DNA of 64,000 nt from Juglans regia (GCF_001411555.2 NC_049901.1:15043190-15107189), one strand, 5' to 3'. Counted from the stretch's first letter, positions 45,345 to 57,855 are shown. Numbers and translations are program-made. The notes: a model not told the origin generated them from the sequence alone.

Positions 45345-48300
45345 CACACGACAGGGAGAGATGCAGTCGAAATTGCAGGTGGTGTTGGAGTAAAAGACGC
45401 GTCATCTGTCCAATTTGTCTCACCCCAGTGCTTCAACATGTACTTCCAGGAGCAGATATTGTCTATGCATTTCTTTAAACGTCGATCTCTAACTTTAATG
45501 TTCCAATGCCAGTCTGTGTAGTTTGCTTTCTCGGCTTGCATACGGTCCCATTCAAGCTGCGCCATTTGCTTTGATCTCAAGAGGCAGAACTGCTGCAATG
45601 GCACAGGCATTGCATCATGTACTTTCCACCACTTCGTGTGCAACGTCACTCGCAAATTCTTGGAATATATCAACATTCCAATTACAATCATAATCACGGA
45701 AGCACAGGCATGGCTTCAGTCCCAGATAGTGATGGACATAGACAATTGGAGGCTCGGTGCCAAAGAGCATAGTTGTAACACCCGTGCCCAACCAAGCCGC
45801 TTTGCAAAATTTTTGACTTTATAGTTATGAAAAATCATTTGGGATTACAAGTTAAATTCTTTTGAAGAGAGTTTGGGTCTAAGATATTTTTCGTGGATTA
45901 AAATTTTTAATAAGTTTGATAACAAGGTTTAAAATCTTTTAATGGACTAAGTAGATTTTCATCCGAAAAATTTATGGGACAAGTATATTTCTTTTTTTAG
46001 GTCGAGTCGAGGCCCAAAACTTAGGAAAGAAACCCATGCAATAATCCTAGACTTGATCTAGTCGTGGGCCAAATTGTTTTTTAAGCTAAAGAGCCCAAGC
46101 TTGTGAAAAACAGGTCTAGACTTCACGTCGCATAGCTTCAAGCCGTTTCCATTTTCATGCACGTCCCTCTCTTCTTCTTGTTTAGGTTTTATCTGTTTCC
46201 TCTTATTGCTCTTATATATGTTAAGCATTATCAACCCTAGAATAAGTGTCGCTGCCCTCCTTTCACGCCTCAGCCATCCAAACTCCTCTGAGCATCCTTC
46301 CTCCACTGTGAACCACGGCTACCACTTCAACTGAGATACAAACAACCGAAAATCACCCGATTCCTGCAGCTCAAATCAGAGCACCTGTTTTCCTCCCTGT
46401 CGAACCACAACCCAGCCACCACGGAGCCAGCTCTCTTTGCATCTTCATTACCAACCCAGCTCACACGAAACCGTCGTCACCCTGCACCAAGCACAATCGA
46501 CACCAGCCACTGAAAAACCACCAACGGAAACACTTTGTTATGCTTCTCCGAAAATAGAAAAAATCCCACATCTTGAACCCGCCACCTCCACACCTCGGGA
46601 GAGCCACCCACACGCACAGACACACCACCCACGAACTCCCCTGTTTTCCTGCACCCAAAATAGAGCCAAGTGCCGCACCTCCACAGCCAACGACCGAAAC
46701 TTCCCATCCTTTTACCGTTGTGCACCATAGCTCAGCCGCGACGCACTTCCAGGTCAATCACATTCATTGCCGTAAGCCTTTGTTTCATTCTTGTGTTCTT
46801 TCTTTCCCTCACGGTGCCCCCATACCGTTCTCTCTCTCTCTCTTCGCTTTCTCCCGCTCAGTGCGCCTCCGTCGGGACAGCCCTCGTCCACTGTATCCGC
46901 CCAACTCGCCGCCATCATGGCTCCATCTCTCTATAAGTGTTGCTGCCGCCGCTCACGCCTTAGCTCACCTCTGTTTTGTTGATAGTTTGCTTGAAAAGGA
47001 AAACATATGTTATATATCAGTTAACGTAGTAGAAATGAGAGTTTGTGTTGGTTTTTACCTTTCTACCCCTTTTTATTTAAAACATGCTCTAATTTTTGGA
47101 AAGGTTTTGCTGTAATGGGCTACAAGACTTATACGTATGGGCTTAGTTTTAACTGGTTGGTGTTTAAATCTAGTGGGCTACTTCCTTTTAAGTGGGATGG
47201 GCTTGAGATTAATTAGATATACATCATTTTGATAGATTTGTGTATTTTTTTTATTTGGCTTGATTTTATTATGTTTAATAAACAGTTTTAATAATTTTAT
47301 TGGGCTGAGATTTTTATCAAGCTAAAGTTTCACTATTATAAATACGAGTAATTGGACTCAAATATTTTTGTAATTATATTATCTAGTATTAGATTTTATA
47401 GTTGCAATTTGATAGTAAATAAGTTAGATTTTTAATGTTTCAGTCGAAGTTATTAAAGGGCCGTTGATGATTTTAGAAAGTGATGATATATTTTGAGGTT
47501 ATGAGAATTTTAGGTTTTGAAGAATTAAAATATGTTATTTGAGAAGTTTAGACTTAAATATTGAAATGCATGTTCAATTGAAATTTACGTGAACTACGTG
47601 ATTATTTTATAGGTGACGATTAATATTTGTTCGGCATTCTTGAAGAAAATTCTGAAAATCTAAGAAATCCAGGTAAGCGGGGTTTCTATACTAGATTTTG
47701 TATAAAATAAAATGAGTTGAGATTGATTTTGGAAAATATGCATGTTTTGTTATGAAAAGAAATTTTGGAAACGACCTTAGTTATTTATTCTGCGCTACTC
47801 ATAAAATTGTGTATAAGAAGAAAGTTTTTTTTTTGTCATGATTGGTGTAGACATGAGCTTATTTTGACATTTTATCTCTGAACAGTGCAAAAGAGAGCGA
47901 ATATGAAATTGTGCATAAATTATGTTTTTGTGATCTGATTCTGTTCTGTTTTGAAAATGTTATGTACTCTAATATGATATGATATAATTTCTGAAACCTC
48001 TAGCATGACATTTTATTTCTATTTTGTTCTGACCTTACCACGGGTGTAAAACTGTGGCTTATGTTTGGATTAGTACCAACTTTTTTGTTTCCAGTGCACC
48101 CACTTTGGAAATAAAGTGGTTTTCTGTGTGGTCTTTCCTATGTGCACACTCGGGACTCCCATAATGATAAGGGGAAGATTCACAGTCTGTTTCTGCTCAG
48201 TTGGCCGCCGGGGTTTGGACAACCCTACCACGGGGGTTAAATATGAAATTTTGTTCTGATATGATGTTTTAGTTATGCTGTGTTAAGAAAATTTTGAATA

Positions 48301-49045
48301 AGAATGTTTTTGAACCTTCGCTCTGATATTTTTATAAGATGTTCTGACTCTGCATTCTAAAGATAAAAAGTGTTTTGTTCTGCATTCTAAACTCCGTAAA
48401 TGCTCATGTTTAAATACTAATATATGTTCTCTGCTTACTGAGTGTTGACAACTCCCCTTATCTCCATAATATGTTTCAAATAATTTTGATACAGCAACTG
48501 GAAGTCAGGAATAGGGATTAAATGAAAGTTTTGTTGATCAGAGAAGACTAAGTGCCTTAGGGTACAATTGCTTTTGCAGAGTCTTTTGGTAGTGTCTATA
48601 TTTTATATCGCTTTGGTATTTTGAGTAATGGATATTCCTAGTCCTTGTAGAAATGTTTATATATATTATTGAAGCACTTCTGATGTGACCTTATGTAGGA
48701 ACATGGATATTTGTGTTGGACAAATAGGTTATTATGTTGTGGAAACTCTGATTTATTTTAAAGTGTTATTATAGATGATTTTAGTTTACATGAGTTAACT
48801 CTCTGGACTCACGGGAATAGGATGTTCAATAGTTTTCATCTCCTTAACTTCTTCCTCGTCACCAAGCCAGAAATGCTTCAAGTATCCTTGGTCCCCCCAT
48901 TATACGACTCAATCTCAGTAATGTGATCCATCAAAAGCTGGAAAGTGCAGTTTGAAGGCGCGACAACCATGACATTGAAGTTAAACAGTCTGCCATTGTT
49001 CCCCGTTGCAGAAATTTCTGGCATCCCCAATAAGAAATAAATGAC
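45345..49045 (-). pseudogene. GUX: GUX (xylan alpha-glucuronosyltransferase) pseudogene, split by a solo LTR
   Basis: Two minus-strand segments (49045-48829 and 45773-45345) encode the C-terminal half of a GUX/PGSIP family GT8 enzyme, which adds glucuronic acid to xylan in the Golgi. Legible parts are PEISATGNNGRLFNFNVMVV, PSNCTFQLLMD, DQGYLKHFWLGDEEEVKE, then beyond the LTR LFGTEPPIVYVHHYLGLKP, CFRDYDCNWNV, KWWKVHDAMP, EWDRMQAEKANYTDWHW and CIDNICSWKYMLKHWGETNW to a normal-looking end. Defects include a deletion after GYL that removes the NEVF-WWHR stretch, at least two frameshifts (near 48930 and 45660) and the LTR insertion. The N-terminal half is absent. No introns are visible in what remains, which allows, but does not prove, a processed copy. 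Confidence 0.87.
45774..48828 (+). mobile_element. Solo LTR, 3055 bp
   Basis: The sequence from TGTAACACCCGTGCCC to GGAATAGGATGTTCA is homologous to the LTR at 40189-43124 from end to end. It is flanked by a perfect 5-bp duplication ATAGT (45769-45773 and 48829-48833). No internal region is present, so this is a single LTR left by recombination. It interrupts the GUX reading frame between KEMKT and MLFGTEPP. The frames at 46437-47115 are parts of the LTR and not genes. Confidence 0.92.
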
Positions 49046-49689
49046 TCACTAGTGAGCTGGTAGCATGTCTTAGTGTCCGAGTTTTTAAAGCAAAATCAAC
49101 ACTTCAAAACTGGACATGGGGGAAGATTTCTTCAAGGATCAAAGAAAGAAGAGAAAAAGAAATTGGGGTTCAAATTTTTTAGAGATTGGTTTTCAAATCT
49201 CTTATTTTCAATGAGTTTTGCCAAGTGAGATGTTCAAGTTTTCATCTCTTTTTTTTCTTTTTCTTTTTTTAATTTTCCGATCAATGTTTGAATAAGAGAT
49301 TTCTATTCCTTGAGAGATATCATAATCTATGTAATTTTACCTAAGAAGTGAAGTTGTCTATTAATTAACAAAACTGTTTTTTCTACATTCAATCGCCATA
49401 ATGAAGGTGAGAATGTTTTGAGATCATCTGGGACATGACTTCACAAATATTAATATATGTATTATCGGAGTCCATCAAATATACCTATACTATTATTACA
49501 GGCCCACCAATTAACTTATCCAATGAGATTTGCAATGCTTAAATCATTGTTTTAAGGTGGTGAAAACGCCAACTGAACAATAATTATATTGGTAACTTAA
49601 GCAATAAGATTGAGATTTTACCCTTCATAATCAATACATAATCTCATAATCAAGATATTGATTGACAAACGGTCTTCGGACAATAAGAT

Positions 49690-49781
49690 TGAGATTTTCT
49701 CCACTATACCTTAAATTATTAAGTGAAATCAATCATTTCATAAAACTAAGTAAACGTACTTTGCACGTTGTTCCCACCTAG
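49690..49781 (+). mobile_element. Helitron-like 3' terminus
   Basis: It has the same pattern as at 1-52: AAACTAAGTAAACGTACTTT, then GCACGT, a short pyrimidine-rich stretch and CTAG (49778-49781) before T and an AT microsatellite. The upstream TTTTCTCCACTATACC and AAATTATTAAGTGAAATC block recurs in reverse at about 53885-53945. The 5' end of the element was not found. Confidence 0.5.
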
Positions 49782-49785
49782 TATG

Positions 49786-49794
<9 letters not shown>

Positions 49795-49836
<42 letters not shown>
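49795..49836. repeat. (AT)n microsatellite
   Basis: A run of about 20 AT units follows the Helitron-like end. Another (TA)n lies at 32990-33010, and one at 57187-57214. Confidence 0.9.
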
Positions 49837-49838
<2 letters not shown>

Positions 49839-49981
49839 GCAAGTTTGAGAGATTCTTGGATCAATTAAAATGGCCCACCCTCGAAAGGGCCCAGCTCTAG
49901 TTACTCAACATCCGACTTGCATATTATAAGTCCCTTCCTCTTTCTTTCTCTTGGATTTCAGCAGCCTTTATATATAATATA

Positions 49982-50050
49982 CTAGGTTGGGAGCAATATG
50001 CAAAAAAGTACATTGCATAGTTAAGTGAAACAATTTTTTACAAAAATAAT
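49982..50050 (-). mobile_element. Helitron-like 3' terminus, inverted
   Basis: Read on the minus strand it ends TTGCTCCCAACCTAG before T, preceded by ATGCAATGTACTTTTTTGCAT, a possible stem. It aligns with 49740-49781 in the opposite direction. The two ends therefore face each other across about 200 bases. Confidence 0.4.
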
Positions 50051-53000
50051 ATGATTTTAAAAAAAAAAAAAAAAGTGATTAATGAATAATTTAATGATGA
50101 AAACAAAATGTGAATTTTAGCAAATATAGAAACAAAAAGTATAATAATTAAATTACAGAAATCAGTCGTTTTGCTCTTGTTTAGTACTGCAGAGAACACA
50201 GGCCTCAACCATGAGCGTTGGAGATGAGAGTTAACAAATTATTGGATGTGTAATTAATTCTGTGAATCAATGAATAAGATATGATTGTTTAGCATGGTGA
50301 ACATCGGACTTGAGAAAAAGGTGTACAATCTCATAATATTCTTCCACAAGATTTTCTAAGAAAGCATGAGCTCTCTAAAAAATGCAATTAGAGTTGTCTT
50401 TATTTCCCACCAATTTAAACCATCACCACGTATATTTATCTGGAATGCACAGCCCAATTGTTGATAAATAGAGGTGAATCATTCATTATTTTTCAGAAGT
50501 TTGTGCTCATTATTCTAGATATGGTAAATGGTCCTGCATGATAGAAATTTAACAGTTTAGTATGATTAATAAAAATTTAAAGAATCTATACGGAAAAAAT
50601 TTAAACTATTGCAAATTAATACAAATGTTAAAGGAGTATTTATAGTTAAATTATTATACATGTTGTAGATAAAAATAATATTTCTTACCGACAAAGTGAT
50701 AAATAAGGGGGTGATGAAATAAAAGGTTTTTTTATTATTTTATTTTACATTCTAACAAAATATGATTTTATATCTTTTATATTGTACAATTGGTGGTTTT
50801 ATCTTCACCAATTGTACATTTTTTCTTCTTTTTTTTTTCCAATCTTTAACTGCCTTAACTATTTTTAAAAAATAAATAGACATTACAAAAAATAAAAATA
50901 AACAAAAACAACAAATTCATCAACCCAAACAGTATAAACCAATCTAGACATGTTTGGTTATGTTCACTTCTTAAGATTTTTTTAAGGAAAATCATAACCC
51001 GTCTTTGCTTAACTAATCAGAAGCATATCTTTATTTTTAACAAAAGCCTTAGAGTTTTAATCAATCAACACTCATCTGCTTTTTTTATACCTAGATTTTT
51101 CCAAATTACATTTTAAACCAGTTTTTCATTAACGAAACGCATATCTTTATTTTTAATAAAAGCCTCGTGTTTTAATCAATCAAAAACCTTTTTTCTTTTT
51201 TTTTTTTTTACCTAGAAAGATAGAACAAAATTCTTTTGAAATGCTAATTTGTTTTTGACAAACACCTTTTTTACTACCTTCAACATTTTTAAACATTTTA
51301 CTAACTCGAATTTTTCAAATACCTAAATTCTCAACCAAAATAAATAGAAATAACAATCCTAAAAATATTGAATTAAAATTCTTAAAAAAAAAAAAGGCCA
51401 AACTAAAATAAATAGAAATGACAAACCTAAACATTTCAAACCAAAAAAAAAGCATCTGTTTTTTTTCAAAAAGTTGGAAGTGAAAATCAAAATCCAACAA
51501 TATACAAACTGAATTAAACATATTAATAATAAAATATAAAAATCCAAAAATAAGAATGAATAAAAAAAATATACATATCAAAACCGGGAAAAGAGACCGA
51601 AACATCATGTGTAATGCATAGAAAAAAAACACTACCACCACTTGATAACAAATTAACAATAGCAGCTTTGTTGATATCTCTTGTCCAAAAAACAAGACTA
51701 AAAAATCAATTTCTAAGTACAAATAGGGTGGTGAAATTCCAATAGCTAGCTAGCTACTGGGTTGGTATTCCTTTCATAATGGCTGTACGTATGGCATACC
51801 TAAACAACAAAGTAACTTGATCGATCATTGAAGTCATGATTATATAAATTAATTATAAATAATATATAAGCTAATCATACATACAAATGAATGGTGATTA
51901 CAAGCTCACGTGGTATTTTGCTGACCAGATTCCGTGCTTTCTCAGCATGTTTCATTTTATGTGCTCCTCATGATCTTCCAGCGCTATATCGATTTTCATC
52001 CTGGACATTAATGAAACGAACAAGTTAGTTGATGAAAAATGCAAATTATGTTCTCTCATTTTGCCTAGCTAGGTCTATCTCTAAAACCATATTTGGGTGG
52101 AAAGCAGCCATATTTAGGTCAACTATATAACAATAATGTACGTACAACCACATCCCAACATATCATAAAAGTCAATATATAGATTATCCAACTATAGTAG
52201 CAGCTGGCATGCAGCAAGATATCAGCTAGCCTTACTCTTGAGAAAAGGATTGGCATTTAATAGAAAAACTAAATTTCAAAGAGGATCAGACAGATCCACA
52301 TGATTACCTGTGAAGATATTTGTGAGCACAACCATATAGAAAGTCTATTACAGTTTCTACCTCAAAAAAACATGTTTTTAAGATCAAGTACAATAAACAT
52401 AAAACAAGAAGAGTCAAGCCAACCAGAATATAAATGCATGATCTGTATAGATAAATAGACAAATAAATTTACAGAAAATTCAAACAGCACAAGATTCAAA
52501 ATTCTAGAGTTATTTACATACAATTTGCCGCTTCTAATTTGAGATTTTGAATGATCATAAAATGGTAACTAACCATAGGATTAAACACCATCATAATAGA
52601 ATGGGAAGATCATTCCATAAAAGTAACCACAATCCATAATGTTTTGGGTCAAAACTCTCAACCACAAGGTCCTCATCCCAAAGAAACAAATAAATTCAGC
52701 AATTATATCTGGGTGCAAGAAACACTTGGAAACAATGTTGTGAGAAACAAAATGAAAAACATAATATACATACAATTTGCACATCACATCCTTCCCATCA
52801 AAAGCTGTTCGAGAGAGGCGGACGATGTTACGGCCGGTGGTCGTACGACCAATGCTCGTGCGTAGGTGCTGCCTACGCAATGGAGGCTGTGTATTCGTGC
52901 GTGAAGCTGAGTGCTCGTGTCGTCGAGATTCGATTTGCCGATGCTTGCGGTAGGCGTGACGTCCGGGTTCACGCCAGTGCTTGTGGAGTTGTAGTTTGGT

Positions 53001-54832
53001 TATGTAGTTTTATTTGTAGTTTATTTGTTGTTATTTTAGTTAGTATTATAATAGAAATAGGCTTTTGGATTTAATATCCATAATAGTGTCCCGTATTCTT
53101 CCTCCTTGTGAGGTCAGAGGGGGTCATGAAGTTCTGTTTTTACATAGTGCTGTCTCTTTTTAGAGAGAATTCCTAGAAGTTAAGACAATGTCCGCCACAA
53201 AGAAATTTGTGTGTGGGGAAGCCCTAGAGCTGATGCGTAGTTTGACTTATAGTCTGGATTTTTCATGTATAAGTCACATTTGTAACTTCGTTTTATTAAT
53301 GAAATGAGTCTGTTTCCATCAAAAAAACAAGACAGTTCCCATCATATCAGTTTTTCTTCTTTTTAATTTATAAAAATAAAGGATGCATTCTATATATTTC
53401 CAACTTAATCTCTATTTCCATTGAAGACAGTTTTTTTAATAAGTATTTCCATTTATTACAAACATGATCTGACTTTTGGAAAAAGGCTTCCCAGAACAAA
53501 ACGAAAGACATCCACATCAAAAACCACAATGCTCCCAAAAAGAAAATGAAAAAAATGTAAGTTAAGATTATGAGTTCTCTTATTCTCTGCCCATTATCAC
53601 ACCAACAAAATATGAAACTCAAAAGTCAAACCTAATTTCTCAACCCAAACGAGTTCCAAAATCTCAAACTCTAACAGTATCTAACACAGAAACGACCGAC
53701 ATTACAACAAATCTAGACCTTATTCAAGCTAATCAACTACAAGTAAACCCATAAAAGAAAAAAAAACAAAACAAAACAAAATTTCCTACTGCAGCTGTAA
53801 AGAATCTACCTTAAATTAAGCAACAGAAAGACAAACATGCATAGTGGACAAACATGTATTGGATTGTAAAAAATAATATAAATTTTATAAAAATGATTGA
53901 TTTCACTTAATAATTTAAGACATAGTGGAGAAAATAAAAACATTAGATCAAAATATCATACAATCCAATACATGTTTATAACATCCACAGCACCAGCACA
54001 ATTGAAACCTTTGCATGGCGTACAACAAATTCCATAGCACCAGCACCTAACTAGTGAACCAGACCAGATCAAACAGCAATAAATATTACATTTCACAAAA
54101 TGCTCAAGATTTAAGGTTTAAGGTCAATGCATATAAATAGTTGAGTTTTGGAAAGAAAGTTGAACGCCTTATATATAACAGACTATGTCATACTGTCTAG
54201 CTATAAAAAACCTCAATACCAAGAGAGTAGATGGGTCTGTATTTTGGTTTAATTAATTGGATGTTAACGAAAAACAATACCAATGTATTATAAGTAATCT
54301 AGGAACTATGCTATTGTAGTGAATATTCATACCTAGAGTATCATATAAAGGAACACAATAAAGTCCATGAGCATTGCAGGCCTGCATTAGTTTTTCAGTG
54401 TTAATCAAAATTTTCTAGAGAAAAAGCGCACTATTTCTAGAAGAAACTAAAGACCATGACAATTAAGCAACAGAGATTGTCATTAATCTATATTAACACC
54501 AGATGTTAAAACTTCAAGTTTTGTCCATATTTTAACAGTTAAAAACCGAACGAAGAATAAAAGGGACTTCAACCAAAAACTTTAGCAACAAAATGAAATT
54601 GAAGGAAAAAGGTAAATCATAAGATAAACTTTTAAGCAAAAACCAATATCATTGGGGACTGAAACAAAAGGGAAAATTTAATTTTGATTAGGGCCATAAA
54701 CTGTGAGCAATTATTGAACAACATAGGAGAGTGGACTCCACCCCAAGCTTTTCCATTTTAATTTGGTAATTATTACAAGATACAGTACCTTCTTCGTTAC
54801 TGACATCAGGGAAAAATCAAAGAAAAAATAGA
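50051..54832. other. AT-rich gene desert
   Basis: No supportable gene. Poly(A)/poly(T)-rich tracts give spurious hydrophobic frames (for example 51315-51722). About 52800-53330 is richer in GC, ends in AATGAAATGAG and a short A-run, and might be a retroposed fragment, but I recognise no protein. About 53885-53945 is a reversed copy of the block upstream of 49781. The rest shows nothing I can name. Confidence 0.5.
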
Positions 54833-55285
54833 TGCACCTCCATGCTTATAATCCCATTCTGGAGAATTCACACCATAAATGCCACATTTTTCTCCCTACA
54901 ATCCAGCAATAGACAAAGGTAAGCGTCGGACACAAAAATTGCTTATGATGATATTTCAAGCAAGTATTGGGTGGAAAAGCATCTTTCGTATAATAGATAA
55001 TATAATACAGACTTACTTCCCCAAAACCACAACTTTGCATAGCATTTCCCACTTTAATTACCAATTCATATACTTCTTCATAAGTTTGCCACACGTATTT
55101 ACCAGGCTGCAAAGACATATAGCACAATATGAAGATTTTGTTCAAAGTCAATACAAGTTATAGAACATCAAAGTAAATCCACAGAAAATCAGAGGCACAA
55201 ACTGTACAGAGATTCATTTACCTTCCCATCTAAAATCTCACGACGACCAGGCATCGGATTATCCGGACATCTCTCGACGGTCATG
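54833..55285 (-). pseudogene. LACS: Long-chain acyl-CoA synthetase (LACS) gene fragment
   Basis: Three consecutive minus-strand exons with intact splice sites are present. 55285-55222 encodes MTVERCPDNPMPGRREILDG. 55106-55017 encodes PGKYVWQTYEEVYELVIKVG and NAMQSCGFGE. About 54895-54833 encodes GEKCGIYGVNSPEW. These match the N-terminal part of plant LACS enzymes, which activate fatty acids to acyl-CoA. A single extra base after SPEW shifts the frame, and homology ends a few codons later (ISMEV-like). No first exon was found above 55285 and nothing of the AMP-binding core below 54833. It is a fragment without function. Confidence 0.85.
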
Positions 55286-55589
55286 CTGTAACAAGTACAC
55301 AAAAAGATTCGAGGAATAATCATTTCTCTAAAGATAAATTCATCGTTCTATCCATTTTTCATCATTAAAAACAGTTGTTGTAGTATCTTCCATTTTTCAT
55401 CATTAAAAACAGTTGTTGTAGTATCTTATGGTAAAGCGAAATAAAAAAAAAAAAAAAGTAAGTTCTAAGACAATAAACAGGCACATTTAAGTAAGATTAT
55501 GAAAGAAGCAAAACCAAGAACTATATTTATTCATTAAAATAAAGAAGTTTTGACAAAATAATCACAAAAGCTAAATCACATGCACAAAA

Positions 55590-56462
55590 GGGAAAAGCTT
55601 CCACATGGATGGGTTTAAAACCCAATTTCACACTTAACTAATAGATGGACGATACGCAAGCACTACAAGAAAATGAAAGTTGAACCCGCCTACATCCAAT
55701 TTCACTCTCCCTCCTTCCGAATGTCTCTCCCTCCCCCATCTCTGCACTCGAGCTTCTGAAAATAAAAAAACCCCCCACAACTCACGACGACGAACCATTT
55801 ATAAATAGATGTTAGTTTATTACTACTGTTATAAAAGGAATACATTGAACTTTTTATGAAGATTGAATTGAGTCTCTTATAAAAGGATGTCTCACTCAAC
55901 ACATGCACCCCTGCACACTCAACGGCAAGGTAGTGATGGTGAGGTTGGACTGTATGTAGGAGGACAAAACAAGGAGAATGCAAAGGTTTCGTAAGGACAT
56001 CTGCAAACTAGTCTTTCATAGAAAGGTTGTGCACAAGCGACTGTTTAGAAGCAACTGATCTATCACAGAAGAAGTTAAAATCGATTCGGATATGTTTTGT
56101 TCGTGCCGATGCTAGATTGGAAGTGAAGTAAAGTGATGGTGGCTAAGGAAGAAAAATGCCAAATTCACCAAGATGACTTATGCAACTGTTTATTTTGATT
56201 CCGTGTTTGAGTTTGCTGCTTTCCAGAGGAACAAGACGACTCAATTATATCACATCGTCGTGAGTCGTGGAGGGGTTTTTTTTATTTTTCTGGGTGAAGC
56301 TCAAGTGCAGAGATGGGGGAGGAAGAGACATTCGGAGGGAGGGAGAGCAAAATTGGGTGTACGTGGCTTCAGATTTCATTTTCTTGGAGTACCTACGTGT
56401 CGTCTATCTATTGGCTAGGTGTGAAATTGGGTTTTAAACCCATCTGTTGGGAAGCTTTTCCC
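55590..56462. mobile_element. Mutator-like element with long terminal inverted repeats, 873 bp
   Basis: The ends are inverted repeats of about 220-240 bases: 55590 on reads GGGAAAAGCTTCC...GATGGGTTTAAAACCC, mirrored at 56462 back to about 56245. Within them GGGGGAGG, GACATTC and TCGTCGTGAG are mirrored. The flanks are TGCACAAAA (55581-55589) and TGCACAATA (56463-56471), a 9-bp duplication with one mismatch. Long arms plus 9-bp duplication indicate Mutator-like. The ~440-base centre contains a copia fragment and no transposase. Confidence 0.88.
55905..56130 (-). pseudogene. Ty1/copia RNase H C-terminal scrap inside the Mutator-like element
   Basis: Reverse translation of the centre gives RTKHIRIDFNFF, then VHNLSMKD, a stop, and FADVLTKPLHSPCFVLLHT. 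These follow the copia pattern in which (A)RTKHIxIDxHF precedes KDQxADxxTK. The Gln codon of KDQ is a stop. It ends in a frameshifted tail. It is retroelement rather than host coding DNA, carried between the inverted repeats. Confidence 0.75.
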
Positions 56463-56857
56463 TGCACAATAAATAAAAATAAAAAAGAAACTCATTTTAG
56501 CATGGTTCTTAAAAAATCTCCTAAAAATAAAATCTAGCAGTATGAACCGGTTCAGTTACAACATAAAGTCACTGAAATCCTTAATTTCACTGTCACAAAA
56601 ATAATAAAATTCATCATCTATGCACTTGAAATCCTCAAAAACAAATTTTGAGCAAATTGTTTATTTTTAGATTCGTCCTCGCTAAAATCCAAACAAAACA
56701 AACACATGTACTTACTTTGAAATCATAAAACGCAAAACATAGATTTAGAAAACTTGGAGATCGACTTGGCCGGTTTTCTCTTCGCGGCTTTTGATCCTTG
56801 AAATCGGGGATCTCAACGGTGTGGATCTAAAAGGGAACAGGTAGAGAGGCCTAAACG

Positions 56858-57031
56858 ATGCCCTCGAACGCGGATCTAGGCCGTCAAATCGAGCATCTGA
56901 TGGAGTTTAAGCCATTGCCGGTGGCGGAGGTGAAGATGCTCTGTGACCAGGCAAGGGCGATTTTGGTAGAGGAGTGGAACGTGCAGCCGATAAAGTGCCC
57001 GGTGATGGTGTGTGGTGATATCCACGGCCAA
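56858..57031 (+). pseudogene. PP2A catalytic subunit, first-exon fragment
   Basis: The frame begins with [20 protein letters not shown] and continues [20 protein letters not shown] and [12 protein letters not shown]. This is the N-terminus of a serine/threonine protein phosphatase 2A catalytic subunit up to the first metal-binding motif GDxHG. After GQ the sequence leaves the family ([10 protein letters not shown]...) and stops at 57112; no later exons follow. About 100 bases before the ATG look like its GC-rich 5' UTR. The absence of GDxVDRG and GNHE means it cannot be a phosphatase. It is a truncated duplicate. Confidence 0.9.
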
Positions 57032-57183
57032 TTACTATCATCGCAGGAGAAAGGGTCTCGTTTAGTGAATTTTCGACTGGCACCAAAGCTGCGTTCTTTA
57101 ACGCGGACTTAACGAAAAGTTAATAGAAAACAAGAATTTTCGTTTAATAGCTGATAGCCGTTTGATAGCCTCTTATATAATAT

Positions 57184-57218
<35 letters not shown>

Positions 57219-57855
57219 TGCACGTAGATATCTATCTCCCTCAATTAGGGTTGCGATACATCCATAATTTTGTCAGTTTCATTTCCTCTATATCTCTCTC
57301 TCATGTACAAGCATATCGGATTATCAAGTAGTTGCGACACCTCCACAAGCCGCACTCTTGCTCCACATTCAGAGCATCAAAATGCAGCCCACGTTCAAGC
57401 TTCAATCTCCCTGAAACACAACACTCTCTCCTCCATTTTTAACAACCCCAAGCAGTACAAAAACCGCCATAGATTTGAGCAATTGCATTGTCATAAAAAC
57501 AACGCTTATATCCCTCTCGATTTCTCTTAAGCTCAGTTGCCAACCCTGCACAACCCAGTCACGACCATAAACGGAAGCCTAGCCTGAGACGCAACCCTGT
57601 ATCACAGTAGCATCACTGCAATAGAGCACCGCAGGAAGGTTGATGTTTATTTTTATTCAGCAATTTTGTTGTGTCCTAATGACTTGGTATTTTGGAAGGT
57701 TGATGTTTATTTTTGAGATTTTGTGGTGTTTTAGATTATTTATATTTGAATAATTGATGTGTAATTGAGAAATTGAAGCTTATATCTATACGGTGAGATA
57801 TGATTTTAAGTAACAAGAAGTAACTCTCTAAACCCTCTAGGACCGGGGTGTTATA
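57032..57855. other. No gene; LTR-like and AT-repeat sequence
   Basis: It contains a (TA)n at 57187-57214 and a CT-rich stretch at 57270-57300. Near 57820-57853 is AACTCTCTAAACCCTCTAGG then GGGGTGTTATA, resembling the 3' tip of the long LTRs seen at 43124 (AACTCTCCGG...GGGGCGTTACA). This may be the remains of another such LTR. About 57100-57185 is an inverted partial copy of 85-170. Confidence 0.45.

Noticed and set aside
46437..47115. Overlapping plus-strand frames of up to 180 codons
   Set aside because: They lie inside the solo LTR and have counterparts at 40646-41219 in the other LTR copy. CT-rich leader sequence, not genes.
51315..51722. A 135-codon minus-strand frame rich in Phe and Leu
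   Set aside because: A product of T-rich sequence. The apparent membrane segments are composition only.
52581..53074. Small frames on both strands in a GC-richer patch
   Set aside because: No family recognised, frames overlap on both strands, and the patch ends in a short A-run like a retroposon. Left as unassigned DNA.
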